Source of the DNA: CF-46 sp963760735
GTDB taxonomy: Bacteria > Chloroflexota > Limnocylindria > Limnocylindrales > CSP1-4
Direction of reading: 5' to 3'
Assembly: GCA_963760735.1 (NCBI GenBank)
Contig: CAVXEB010000004.1
Location: 1,178,001-1,242,000 of the forward strand
Length of the DNA: 64,000 nt
Shown: positions 26,209-34,734 of the stretch, in pieces
Layout: every line of letters begins with the position of its first letter
Numbering within the stretch: position 1 is the stretch's first letter
Notes under the pieces: model-generated
Told to the model about the DNA's origin: nothing
What the model saw: the letters and a program-made list of their open reading frames with translations, nothing else
Database searches by the model: none
Position numbers and translations under genes: made by a program

Positions 26209-27485
26209 GACGAGACGTAGGCCTTCTGCTCCGGCGTCATGTCGTCGAGGGTGATCCCGAGGGCCGCCAGCTTCAGGCGGGCGACCTCGGCATCAATGGC
26301 CTCCGGCACGACGTAGACCCGCGGCTCGAGCTCGGCATGATGGCCGGCGACGTACTCGGCCGACAACGCCTGGTTGGCGAAGCTCATGTCCATGACCGCC
26401 GCCGGATGACCCTCCGCCGCCCCGAGGTTGACGAGGCGGCCCTCGGCGATGAGGTTGACCTTCTTCCCGCCGAGGTCGAACTCCTGGACGTTCTCGCGAA
26501 CGTCGCGGACGTGGCCTTCGGCCATCTCGCGGAGTGCCTTCAGGTCGAGCTCGGCGTCGAAGTGGCCGGAGTTGGCCATGATCGCCCCGTCGCGCATCGC
26601 CGCGAAATGCTCTCGCCGGAAGACGTTGAGGTTGCCCGTCGCGGTCACGAACAGCTCGCCCCACGGCGCGGCGTCGGCGGCGGTCATCACCCCGAAGCCG
26701 TCCATCAGGGCCTCGAGGGCCCGGACCGGGTCGACCTCGATGATCGCGACGTGGGCGCCCATCCCGTGCATCCGGGACGCGATCCCGCGCCCCACCCAGC
26801 CGTAGCCCGCGATGACCACCTTCCGGCCGGCCAGCAGGATGTTGGTCGCCCGGAGGATCCCGTCGACCGTCGACTGGCCCGTCCCATAGCGGTTGTCGAA
26901 GAGGTGCTTCGTCAGCGCCTCGTTCACGGCGACGACGGGGAAGCCGAGGGCGCCGTCGGCCGCCATCGCCTTGAGCCGGATCACGCCGGTCGTCGTCTCC
27001 TCGGTCCCGGCGAGAACCTCTCGGACCTGGTCCGGACGCTCGCTGTGGAGGAGCGAGACGAGATCGCAGCCGTCGTCCATCGTGATCTGCGGCCGGGTGT
27101 CTGCGACGCTGTTCAGGTGGGCGTAGTAGGTGTCCCGATCCTCGCCCCGCCGGGCGAACGTGGCGATCCCGTACTCGGCAACGAGCGCGGCCGCGACGTC
27201 GTCCTTCGTGGACAGCGGGTTCGAGGCTGCGAGGACGACGTCCGCCCCGCCGGCCTTCAGCGTGCGCATCAGGTTCGCGGTCTCGGTCGTGACGTGAAGG
27301 CAGGCCCCGATCCGGATCCCGGCCAGCGGCCGCTCGCGCTCGAACCGCTCGCGGATCAGGCGAAGGACGGGCATCTCCCGCTCCGCCCACTCGATCCGGC
27401 GGACGCCCTCGGCGGCGAAGCCGAGATCGGTGACGTCGTGGGCCGGGATCAGGTCGGCGACGCGCGTGGTCGCGGTGTCGGTCAT
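26190..27485 (-). CDS. ahcY: S-adenosylhomocysteine hydrolase
   Basis: 431 residues from ATG 27485, sharing a TGATG stop-start with the GNAT gene. It splits SAH into adenosine and homocysteine, using bound NAD. Family landmarks: ACLHVTTETANLMRTL, ASNPLSTKDDVAAAL, DDGCDLVSLLH, NEALTKHLFDNRYGTGQS, the Rossmann loop VVIAGYGWVGRGIASR, MANSGHFDAELDL, and the C-terminal TPEQKAYVSSWQHGT. It removes the product inhibitor of SAM-dependent methylation, complementing metK nearby. Confidence 0.97.
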   Translation of the reverse strand: MTDTATTRVADLIPAHDVTDLGFAAEGVRRIEWAEREMPVLRLIRERFERERPLAGIRIGACLHVTTETANLMRTLKAGGADVVLAASNPLSTKDDVAAALVAEYGIATFARRGEDRDTYYAHLNSVADTRPQITMDDGCDLVSLLHSERPDQVREVLAGTEETTTGVIRLKAMAADGALGFPVVAVNEALTKHLFDNRYGTGQSTVDGILRATNILLAGRKVVIAGYGWVGRGIASRMHGMGAHVAIIEVDPVRALEALMDGFGVMTAADAAPWGELFVTATGNLNVFRREHFAAMRDGAIMANSGHFDAELDLKALREMAEGHVRDVRENVQEFDLGGKKVNLIAEGRLVNLGAAEGHPAAVMDMSFANQALSAEYVAGHHAELEPRVYVVPEAIDAEVARLKLAALGITLDDMTPEQKAYVSSWQHGT

Positions 27486-28354
27486 CAGGATGGTGTCTCC
27501 CTGCGGGTGAAGAAGCGACGAATGGGTCCGGTCAGGCCCGGCCACGGCGAGCCGAGGCGATGGGCGAGGCGTTCCTCGAACCGGACGTGCTCGGCGTAGC
27601 CGAGGCGGCGATAGGCCTGGAGGGCCGGCGGGTTGTCGGATCGGACGTTGAGGACGACCTGGTCGCACGTCCGCAGCAGCTCGGCGGTCACGGCCCCGGT
27701 CACGGCGGTCGCGAAGCCGCGACCGCGATAGTCGACGTGGGTCAGGACGTTGCCGACCACCGCGAGGCGTGCCTTCGGGCTCACGACGTGGGTCCCGGCC
27801 GCGGCCACGAGCCGGCCGCCGGCGCGGACGCCGAAATAGACGCCGTCGGCGATGGCCGACGACGGCAGCCACGACGCGAACCCGAGCTGGTACAGCCGGT
27901 TCAGCTCGCCGATGTCGATCGGCAGGAGCCGGCGGACGTCGGCGGGGTACGGTCGGAACGAGGCCCGGTCGACCCACATCCGGACCATCTGCGGCCCCGG
28001 GTCCAGGCGGTACGACGTCTCGACGGCGTCGACCGACTCCGGAAGCACCGCGACATACGCGGCCCGCGGCCGGACGACGTCGCGCAGGACGGCCTCGATC
28101 CCGTCGGTCCGGCCCATCACGAAGAGCGGCTGCGGGGTCAGCCCGGAGTACTCGAGGGCGACGGCGATGAGCCGGTCGCCGTCGAAGGCACCGCCCCAGC
28201 GCGTCTTGGCGAACTCGCGGTCGTCGAGGTCGCAGATCGCGTAGGCCGCGAGCAGCCGGTCCGCCTCGAGGAACGCCCGGAGCTGGATCCGGTCGTTGAT
28301 CGCTCGCGTCGCCAGGCCGTGGGTCCGGCTCCTCGTCGCGGTGACGCTGGCCAT
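27485..28354 (-). CDS. GNAT family N-acetyltransferase
   Basis: 289 residues from ATG 28354, TGATG-coupled to mtnA upstream and to ahcY downstream. The acetyl-CoA-binding half is at the C-terminal side: NVLTHVDYRGRGFATAVTGA (motif A, RGRGFA) and LNVRSDNPPALQAYRRLGY (motif B). The N-terminal ~130 residues, starting around LRAFLEADRLLAAYAICDLD, look like a degenerate second GNAT-like half or a GCN5-like domain of another type. The substrate is unknown; tight coupling with mtnA and ahcY hints at a role in the same metabolic region, but this is not established. Confidence 0.82.
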   Translation of the reverse strand: MASVTATRSRTHGLATRAINDRIQLRAFLEADRLLAAYAICDLDDREFAKTRWGGAFDGDRLIAVALEYSGLTPQPLFVMGRTDGIEAVLRDVVRPRAAYVAVLPESVDAVETSYRLDPGPQMVRMWVDRASFRPYPADVRRLLPIDIGELNRLYQLGFASWLPSSAIADGVYFGVRAGGRLVAAAGTHVVSPKARLAVVGNVLTHVDYRGRGFATAVTGAVTAELLRTCDQVVLNVRSDNPPALQAYRRLGYAEHVRFEERLAHRLGSPWPGLTGPIRRFFTRRETPS

Positions 28355-29775
28355 CAGCCGGCGGCCTCGACCGGCGGCGTGGCCGGCGGAGCGGGGAGCG
28401 TGCCGCGGGTCGCAGCCCAGCGGGCGTTCGCCGCCGCGACCGCGGCCGCGAGACCCTCGGTGAACGGTGCGGGGACGACACCCTCCTCGGTGACGATCCC
28501 GCTGATCAGCTCTGCTGGCGTCACGTCGAACGAGGGGTTCCGGACCTCGGTCCCGGCGGGCGCGATCAGCTGGCCGCGGATCCGGAGGACCTCATCGGCC
28601 GGTCGCTCCTCGATCTCGATCGCGTCGCCGTCCGGCGTCGCGAGGTCGATCGATGACGTCGGCGCGCAGACGAGGAACGGGATGCCATGCCGCGCGGCGA
28701 GGACGGCGAGCGGGTACGTCCCGACCTTGTTCGCGGTGTCGCCGTTCGCGGCGACCCGGTCGGCCCCGACGATCACGACGTCGACCTCGCCGCCGCGCAT
28801 CAACGAGCCCGCGGCGACGTCGGGGATCAGCGTGTGCGGCACGCCGGCCTGGTCGAGCTCCCAGGCCGTGAGCCGGGCGCCCTGGAGGTACGGCCGCGTC
28901 TCGTCGACCCAGACGCTGATCTCTCGACCGGCGTGGTGGGCGGCCTGGACGATGCCCAGCGCGGTCCCGAACTGGCCGCAGGCGAGCGGCCCCGTGTTGC
29001 AGTGGGTCAGGATCCGGAGCGGCCCGAACTCGCGCGTCGGCAGCGCCGCCAGACCGAACTCTGCCAGCCGGCCGTGGTCGGTCGTCGCCTCCGACACGAT
29101 CGCGTCGGCCTCGCGACGAAGCTCGGCCGCGATCATCGCCCCGTCCTCGGACAGGTCGCCCGCGGCCTCGTACCGGGCGATCATCCGGTCCACCGCCCAG
29201 CCGAGGTTCACGGCCGTCGGGCGGGCGGCGCGCAGGGCGGACGCGGCGCCGCGCAGGATCGCCCGACGCGCGTACGGCATCGTGTCCCGTGCGCGATCCG
29301 CGGACAGCGCCATCCCGATCGCGGCGACCTGGCCGATCGCCGGCGCCCCGCGAACGACCATCTGGCGGATCGCATTTGCCGCCTCGGGGCCGTTCCGGAC
29401 CTCGACCTCGACCAGCTCCTCGGGCAGGCGCCGCTGGTCGATCACGTAGAGGATCCCGTTGTCCTCGCGGAACGGCGTCCGGAAGCCGACCGGCGGACCG
29501 GACGGACCGGCCGCCCCGGGCACGACCGCGTCGTCGACCCGCAGCGCCGCCGACGCCGGATCGAGGATCGCCCCGGCCGCCTCGGCCGACGCCCGCTGGA
29601 GCGCCTGGGCGGCACCCGCCACCGTCGCCGCCGTCTGGATCAGCTCGCCCGCGAACTCCCGGAAGAAGCGACGGCGGGCCAGGTCGACCGCGTCGGCGGG
29701 TTGGGCAGGCGCCGACGCGGGCTCGACCGAGGAGTCCGGCGGTGTCGGGGCTTGATCGCGGTTGGTGTCGGCCAA
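28354..29775 (-). CDS. mtnA: S-methyl-5-thioribose-1-phosphate isomerase with N-terminal extension
   Basis: 473 residues if translation begins at TTG 29775; no strong ribosome-binding site supports this start. The MtnA catalytic part begins near residue 100: LYVIDQRRLPEE, IRQMVVRGAPAIG, RPTAVNLGWAVDRM, ILTHCNTGPLACGQFGTALG (active-site Cys), VDETRPYLQGARLTAWEL, and IVGADRVAANGDTANKVGTY (active-site Asp). It isomerises methylthioribose-1-phosphate to methylthioribulose-1-phosphate in methionine salvage. About 100 residues precede the usual start and include ARRRFFREFAGELIQTAATV, unlike the ~340-residue norm. Lies just downstream of apt. Confidence 0.88.
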   Translation of the reverse strand: MADTNRDQAPTPPDSSVEPASAPAQPADAVDLARRRFFREFAGELIQTAATVAGAAQALQRASAEAAGAILDPASAALRVDDAVVPGAAGPSGPPVGFRTPFREDNGILYVIDQRRLPEELVEVEVRNGPEAANAIRQMVVRGAPAIGQVAAIGMALSADRARDTMPYARRAILRGAASALRAARPTAVNLGWAVDRMIARYEAAGDLSEDGAMIAAELRREADAIVSEATTDHGRLAEFGLAALPTREFGPLRILTHCNTGPLACGQFGTALGIVQAAHHAGREISVWVDETRPYLQGARLTAWELDQAGVPHTLIPDVAAGSLMRGGEVDVVIVGADRVAANGDTANKVGTYPLAVLAARHGIPFLVCAPTSSIDLATPDGDAIEIEERPADEVLRIRGQLIAPAGTEVRNPSFDVTPAELISGIVTEEGVVPAPFTEGLAAAVAAANARWAATRGTLPAPPATPPVEAAG

Positions 29776-29821
29776 TGGGGTCTCGTGCGTCAGTCGTGCG
29801 GCGACGTCGGGCGTGCCGCGA

Positions 29822-30343
29822 TCAGTATTTGATCACGCTCGTGACGCGGCGCCCGTCGAGCCGGTCGCGACCCTTCAGGAAGTCGAGCTCGACGAGGAAC
29901 GCGAGCCCGACGACGTTGCCCTTGAGCCGCTCGACGAGCTCGATCGTGCCCTTGACCGTGCCGCCGGTCGCGAGGAGGTCGTCGACGATCAGGACCTTCT
30001 GGCCGGGCTCGATCGCGTCGCGGTGGATCTCGAGCGTGTTCGACCCGTATTCGAGGGCGTACTCGACCGTGATCGTCTCCGCCGGGAGCTTGCCGAGCTT
30101 GCGGACCGGCACGAGCCCGGCGTTCAGCTGGTAGGCCATCGCGGAGCTGAAGATGAAGCCGCGCGACTCCATCCCGACGACGACGTCGATCTGCTCGCCC
30201 TGGTAGGGCTCGGTCATCAGGTCGATCGCCTCGCGATACGCCGCCCTGTCCTTCAACAGCGTGGTGATGTCGTAGAAGAGGATCCCGGGCTTCGGGAAGT
30301 CGGGGATCTCGCGGATCTTTGCGCGGAGCTCCTCGGCGGACAT
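29822..30343 (-). CDS. apt: Adenine phosphoribosyltransferase
   Basis: 173 residues from ATG 30343, with GGAGG about 11 nt upstream. Apt converts adenine and PRPP to AMP. It opens LRAKIREIPDFPKPGILFYD, the typical Apt start, then VVVGMESRGFIFSSAMAYQL and the PRPP-binding loop VLIVDDLLATGGTVKGTIEL. Adjacent to mtnA: methylthioadenosine cleavage yields adenine and methylthioribose-1-phosphate, so Apt and MtnA would process the two products. The phosphorylase itself (mtnP) is not in the window. Confidence 0.95.
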   Translation of the reverse strand: MSAEELRAKIREIPDFPKPGILFYDITTLLKDRAAYREAIDLMTEPYQGEQIDVVVGMESRGFIFSSAMAYQLNAGLVPVRKLGKLPAETITVEYALEYGSNTLEIHRDAIEPGQKVLIVDDLLATGGTVKGTIELVERLKGNVVGLAFLVELDFLKGRDRLDGRRVTSVIKY

Positions 30344-30506
30344 CGGCGCGCGTTCCTCCAGGTGGGCATGCCCGGATGTGGGCCAGTCGCCCGTCGGGCA
30401 GATTCCGGGCCAACGGGCCCCGTTCGACCGGTGGGCAAGTCTACCCCTCCGGGAAGTCATGCGGTCCGGCCGGTTCGGCCGTCAGCCGTGACGCCCCGGG
30501 CTCGGC

Positions 30507-31964
30507 TCAGCTCGCGACGGCGGCCACCTCATCCGCTGCCATCCGGGCCGGACGGAGGCGGCCGGCCTGGCCGATCCGGCTCGTCAGGAGCAAACCGATG
30601 AGCGCAACGACCACGCCGACGCCGAACGTCGCCGCAAGGCCGACCCAGCCCTCCGCCCCGGCCCGGGCGGCGCCGGCGATCAGTGCACCGCCGAGACCGG
30701 TCCCGAGCGAGGTGCCGAGCACGTCCGACAGCTGCAGACCGGCCGTCGCCGCGCCCTGCTCCTCGACCGATGCCTCGCGCAGGACGACGAGCGAGAGGGT
30801 CGAGTAGGACAGCCCCATCGCGAGACCGGCGACGCTCCAGGCGACGACGGCCATGATCAGCGGCACGCTCGGAATGAGGATCAGGGCGAACCCGACGATC
30901 CCGATCGCGAGCACGGCGAAGCCCGTCGCGAGGAACGGCCGGGGACCGATCCGCTCGATCCGCTGGGCCTGGATCCAGGCACCGCCCGTCCACGTCAGGG
31001 TGGCCGCGGTGAAGACCACGCCGGACACGATTGCGGGCTGGCCGCGCCAGTCCTGGAGTGCCAGCGGCACGTAGGCGTCGGTGCAGAAGAAGGCGAAGGT
31101 CAGGATCCCGCGGAGGAGGACCGCGGCCGGCAGCCCACGGGCGGCCCGGATCGTGCCTGGCGGCGTCAGCCGGGCGAACGCCGGCGTCCCGATCAGGACA
31201 CCGAGGACGACCAGGACGAGTGGCACCGGGCCGAAGCTGGACAGGCCCGCGACGGTCAGGCCCGCACCGATCACGAGGATCGTCGCCACGGGCAGGCGGC
31301 GGCGTGCGTCCTCGGCGACCGTGTGCTCCCGCTCGGCGGCGTCGGGCGCCGGGGCGACCGACCGGATCGCGGGGAGCGTCAGCGCCACGGCGACGGCGAT
31401 CAGCGGCAGCAGGCCGAGGAACACGAGCCGCCAGTTCAGGCTCTCGGCGACCACCCCGGCCAGGCTCGGGCCGATCACGCCGGGGATCACCCACGCGGTC
31501 GACAGCGTGGCGAACATCCGCGGCCGGAGGTGCTCGGGAAGGGCACGTCCGATCGAGACGTAGGCGACCGCCGGGATCGCCCCGGCGCCGAACCCCTGGA
31601 TGACGCGGGCGACGACGAGGACGGGCATCGACGGGGCGAGCCCGCCGATCAGGAGGCCGAGCGAGAACAGCCCGATCCCCATCAGGAACGGCCGGGTGAG
31701 GCCGCCGCGGTCGATCAGGATGCCCGCGACCACGATCCCCAGCAGGCTGCCGAGGAAGAACCCCGAGAAGACCCAGCCGTACAGGTCGAGGCCGCCGAGG
31801 TCCTTCGCGACGATCGGCATGATCGTCGAGACGGCCAGGGCCTCCGACGCGACGATCGTGACGTTGAGGACGAGGCCGAGCGTGAGCGCCCGCCGCTTCG
31901 GGGACCACAGGCTGTCGGTCTCGGCGCCGCGGCCCGTGGGCTCGGCAACGGCGGACTGGTTCAT
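30507..31964 (-). CDS. MFS transporter, DHA2-like multidrug exporter
   Basis: 485 residues from ATG 31964. Many hydrophobic segments throughout; the first loop region has GSLLGIVVAGILIDRGGLTRP (MFS motif A, G-x-x-D-R-x-G), and later VLVVARVIQGFGAGAIPAVAY and AWVIPGVIGPSLAGVVAE (motif C) support a drug:H+ antiporter type. The gene ends 163 nt upstream of apt on the same strand, so read-through is possible but no coupling is seen. The substrate is unknown. Confidence 0.85.
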   Translation of the reverse strand: MNQSAVAEPTGRGAETDSLWSPKRRALTLGLVLNVTIVASEALAVSTIMPIVAKDLGGLDLYGWVFSGFFLGSLLGIVVAGILIDRGGLTRPFLMGIGLFSLGLLIGGLAPSMPVLVVARVIQGFGAGAIPAVAYVSIGRALPEHLRPRMFATLSTAWVIPGVIGPSLAGVVAESLNWRLVFLGLLPLIAVAVALTLPAIRSVAPAPDAAEREHTVAEDARRRLPVATILVIGAGLTVAGLSSFGPVPLVLVVLGVLIGTPAFARLTPPGTIRAARGLPAAVLLRGILTFAFFCTDAYVPLALQDWRGQPAIVSGVVFTAATLTWTGGAWIQAQRIERIGPRPFLATGFAVLAIGIVGFALILIPSVPLIMAVVAWSVAGLAMGLSYSTLSLVVLREASVEEQGAATAGLQLSDVLGTSLGTGLGGALIAGAARAGAEGWVGLAATFGVGVVVALIGLLLTSRIGQAGRLRPARMAADEVAAVAS

Positions 31965-32037
31965 CGCTCGACAGGATGCCCGCTCGGCGCCCACCGCGCC
32001 GTGGACGACCGTCGGCGCCGGCGGTAGGCTCCGCGAC

Positions 32038-32559
32038 ATGACCGTCACCGGCGCCCGTCCTGTCCCGGGTGATCCATCCGCCGCCCGATCGAGCACCGGC
32101 CGCGTCGAGGTCATCCACCTCACCTCGGCCGCGAGCGGCCCGATGCGCTCGGTCGCCCGCGTTCGGGCGATCGCCGGGGTCGGTCTCGAGGGTGATCGAT
32201 ACGCCCTCGGAACCGGGCACTACTCGGACGGTCCCGCGCCGGACCGGCAGATCACGCTGATCGCCGCGGAGGAGCTGGAGCGGCTCGCGGTCGAGCACGG
32301 GATCGCGCTCGAGCCCGACGAGAGCCGGCGCAACGTGACGACCCGCGGGATCGATCTGAACGCCCTCGTCGGCCGACGGTTCCGGATCGGCGACGTGGAG
32401 TGCGAAGCGACGCGGCTGTGCGAGCCCTGCCAGTACCTCACGGACCTGCTGGGAAAGGCCGTCCTGGCGCCACTCGTCCACCGGGCCGGGCTCCGCGCGC
32501 GGATCCTCACCGACGGCGTGTTCGAGCTCGGCGACGCGATCGAACCGCTCCCTGACTGA
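32038..32559 (+). CDS. MOSC domain protein
   Basis: 173 residues from ATG 32038. The MOSC fold is recognisable from VRAIAGVGLEGDRYALGTGHYS, RQITLIAAEELERLA, ESRRNVTTRGIDLNALVGRRF and the conserved Cys region ATRLCEPCQYLTDLLGK. MOSC domains bind sulphur-carrying cofactors and occur in molybdenum cofactor sulphurases and in YiiM-type N-hydroxylated-base reductases; this stand-alone version is like YiiM. The gene is divergent from the MFS gene, 73 nt away, and may share regulation with it. Confidence 0.85.
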   Translation: MTVTGARPVPGDPSAARSSTGRVEVIHLTSAASGPMRSVARVRAIAGVGLEGDRYALGTGHYSDGPAPDRQITLIAAEELERLAVEHGIALEPDESRRNVTTRGIDLNALVGRRFRIGDVECEATRLCEPCQYLTDLLGKAVLAPLVHRAGLRARILTDGVFELGDAIEPLPD

Positions 32560-32813
32560 GCAGGCCTCGCCCGGCGGATATGACCCCTAGTGGTATTCGG
32601 CCGGCTTCGAAGGCCAGAACGACCAAATCGACCCGGGTCGCTGGTCGAATCCAGGCTGGGATGGGGCCCTCATGCTCAGCTCGTCCGCCGCGAGCTGGCC
32701 AAGAGCCGCCCTGGGCGGCTCGAAGCCCGCAGGATATGAATGCGGGTGATATCGACAGTCGCAGAGGAGCCGGCCCGATCACAGCTCCGCGGGCATTGCG
32801 GCACACTGGCCGA

Positions 32814-33317
32814 GTGACGCCCGGGGACATCGATCGACTGTTCGGCCACCTCTACTGGGTCCGTGACCGGATCCTCCGGGCCGCGGACCGCCCGGACGTC
32901 CCATTCGTCGACGCCTCGCCGCCGACGCTCCGCGACCTGCGCTCGACGCTCGTCCACGAGCTCGACGTCGAGTGGAGCTGGCGGGTCCGGTTGAGCAGCG
33001 ACGACCCGACCTCGTTCTCCGCGAGCGACGAGGACCTCGACCCAATGGACTTCGCGTCGGTCGCCGCGATCCGGGCGCGTTGGCTGACGGACGAGATCGA
33101 GATGCGCGGCTGGCTGGCGACCCTCGACGAGGCGGCGCTCGCTGGTCCGTGCCGGGCGGAGCACTCCGGAAGCCACCCGCTCTGGTTCCACCTCCAGCAC
33201 CTGTACAGCCACGCGATCCAGCAGTTCAGCGATGCGGCGACGATCCTCACCGCGGCTCGCCGATCGCCGGGCGAGCTCGACTTCGTCGAGTTCGTCGAGC
33301 AGGTGATCGACCGCTAG
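32814..33317 (+). CDS. DinB family protein
   Basis: 167 residues from GTG 32814. A four-helix-bundle DinB-like protein: early DIDRLFGHLYWVRDRIL, a His in STLVHELDVEWSWRVRL, and the C-terminal pair in WFHLQHLYSHAIQQF, which would give the three-His metal site typical of DinB/YfiT relatives. Probable metal-dependent thiol transferase or hydrolase of unknown substrate. The 254 nt upstream, after the MOSC gene, contain no feature I can support. Confidence 0.75.
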   Translation: MTPGDIDRLFGHLYWVRDRILRAADRPDVPFVDASPPTLRDLRSTLVHELDVEWSWRVRLSSDDPTSFSASDEDLDPMDFASVAAIRARWLTDEIEMRGWLATLDEAALAGPCRAEHSGSHPLWFHLQHLYSHAIQQFSDAATILTAARRSPGELDFVEFVEQVIDR

Positions 33318-33339
33318 TTGCGCCGAACGTCGCGACGAC

Positions 33340-33762
33340 TCACGCGGGGTCCTCGAGTCGTCCGCCCCAAGCCGCCGGGTCGCTGTCGGCGATCGACTGG
33401 GAGAACGTCCAATGGTGGCCCCACGGGTCCGCCAGGTTGGCCTGCCGCTCGCCGTAGTCGAAGTCCCGCGGTGGCATGTCGCCGATCGCGCCGGCCGCCA
33501 GCGCTCGCTCGTAGACCGCGTCCACGTCGGCGACCCGGATGAGCATCGAGTGGCCGGCGCTCGCGGCGACCTCGCCCGCCCATCTCGTGTCGGTCGTGAC
33601 GAGCGCTCCGCCATCAAAGGTCAGCTGCACGCGGTGGTTGAAGATCCGCAGCCGGATCGCGAACCCGAAGGCCTCCGCCAGCCACTCCGCCGCCGCGCCC
33701 GGATCCGGGTAGCTCAGGACCGCGATGACGGCGGCGTCCGGGATGGACCGGTTCGGCGTCAC
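33340..33762 (-). CDS. VOC (glyoxalase/bleomycin-resistance) family protein
   Basis: 140 residues from GTG 33762 (GTGA overlap with the luciferase-like gene). Features include VIAVLSYPDPGAAAEWLAEAF (first beta-alpha unit) and NLADPWGHHWTFSQSI near the C-terminus, the D-P-x-G-x-x-W pattern of VOC proteins close to PhnB-type members. MPPRDFDYGERQA precedes it, giving the Y-G-x-R motif also seen in this group. Metal-dependent lyase or binding protein; the ligand is unknown. Confidence 0.82.
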   Translation of the reverse strand: MTPNRSIPDAAVIAVLSYPDPGAAAEWLAEAFGFAIRLRIFNHRVQLTFDGGALVTTDTRWAGEVAASAGHSMLIRVADVDAVYERALAAGAIGDMPPRDFDYGERQANLADPWGHHWTFSQSIADSDPAAWGGRLEDPA

Positions 33763-34700
33763 GTGCCCGCCAGCCGCTCGACGACCGGGCCCAGCTCGTC
33801 GAGGCTGCCGACGAGGAACGAGTTGACACCGAGCCGCTCGCGGAGCTCCGAGAACTTCTCGACGAACCGGTCGACCGAGCCGATGAAGATGTGCGGCGAA
33901 TCGATGACCTCCTGCTCGGTCATCTCCTGGCCAGTCCGCTCCTTCATCCGCTCGATCACCTTCCGGGCCTCGCCGCGCAGGTCGTCCGTGATCGTGATCG
34001 GCCACTGTGACGGGTAGACGTTGAACTCCAGGGCGTCGAACCGGTCGCCTGCCATCGCGCGAACCCAGTCGAGCTTCTCCTCGGTCGCCGCCAATGTGAT
34101 CGATGACGGGTCGGCCTGTTGCCCCGCGAGGATCCGCGGCGCCAGCCCGACGATGTCCGCCTCGCGCGCGGCGAGCTCCAGCGTCCTGCGGCCGCCGCCG
34201 CCGATGAACAGGGGCGGATACGGCCGCTGGACGGGCTTCGGGTAGGCGTCGTACTCGGTGATCGTGTAGTGCTCGCCGGCGAACGAGAACGGTCCCTCGG
34301 CGAAGCAGCCCTTGAGCACCACGATCGCCTCTGCCAGACGGGCCTGACGGACGGGTGTCCGGTCGAAGGACAGCCCGATCGCCTCGTATTCCGGCGCGTT
34401 CCAGCCGGCGCCGATCGCGACGTCGAGCCGGCCCTCCGACAGGACGTCGAGCGACGCGAGGTCCTTGGCGAGCACCGCCGGATGGCGCAGGTCGTTGTTG
34501 TGGACGAACGCGCTGATCCGGAGGCGTTCGGCGAGCGCGGCGACGATCGCGAGGTACGGGATCGGCGCGAGCTGCGGGACGAGGTGGTCGGGCAGGACGA
34601 ACGTCGTGACGCCGAGATCCTGGGCCGCGCGAGCCCGCTCGCCCAGCTCACGGGCGCTCGTCGCGTCGAAGGCGTCGGCGAGGAACCGGAAGGGCTTCAT
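33759..34700 (-). CDS. Luciferase-like (LLM) flavin/F420-dependent oxidoreductase
   Basis: 313 residues from ATG 34700. TIM-barrel features: LGVTTFVLPDHLVPQLAPIP, RISAFVHNNDLRHPAVLAKD, SEGRLDVAIGAGWNAPEYEAIG, and PPLFIGGGGRRTLELAARE, which match the F420-dependent LLM group more than bacterial luciferase. The C-terminus has HIFIGSVDRFVEKFSELRERLGVN, the usual GS-x-x-x-V segment. The cofactor cannot be settled from sequence by eye. Co-translated with the VOC gene, hinting at a joint role in metabolising a small molecule. Confidence 0.85.
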   Translation of the reverse strand: MKPFRFLADAFDATSARELGERARAAQDLGVTTFVLPDHLVPQLAPIPYLAIVAALAERLRISAFVHNNDLRHPAVLAKDLASLDVLSEGRLDVAIGAGWNAPEYEAIGLSFDRTPVRQARLAEAIVVLKGCFAEGPFSFAGEHYTITEYDAYPKPVQRPYPPLFIGGGGRRTLELAAREADIVGLAPRILAGQQADPSSITLAATEEKLDWVRAMAGDRFDALEFNVYPSQWPITITDDLRGEARKVIERMKERTGQEMTEQEVIDSPHIFIGSVDRFVEKFSELRERLGVNSFLVGSLDELGPVVERLAGT

Positions 34701-34734
34701 CCCCGAAGGGTAGCGGCCGTCCGAACGCGGGCGT

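Noticed and set aside
32560..32813. A tRNA-like arm (CTGG-TCGAAT-CCAG) around 32645
   Set aside because: The loop has six instead of seven bases and no matching acceptor, D or anticodon arms could be drawn around it.
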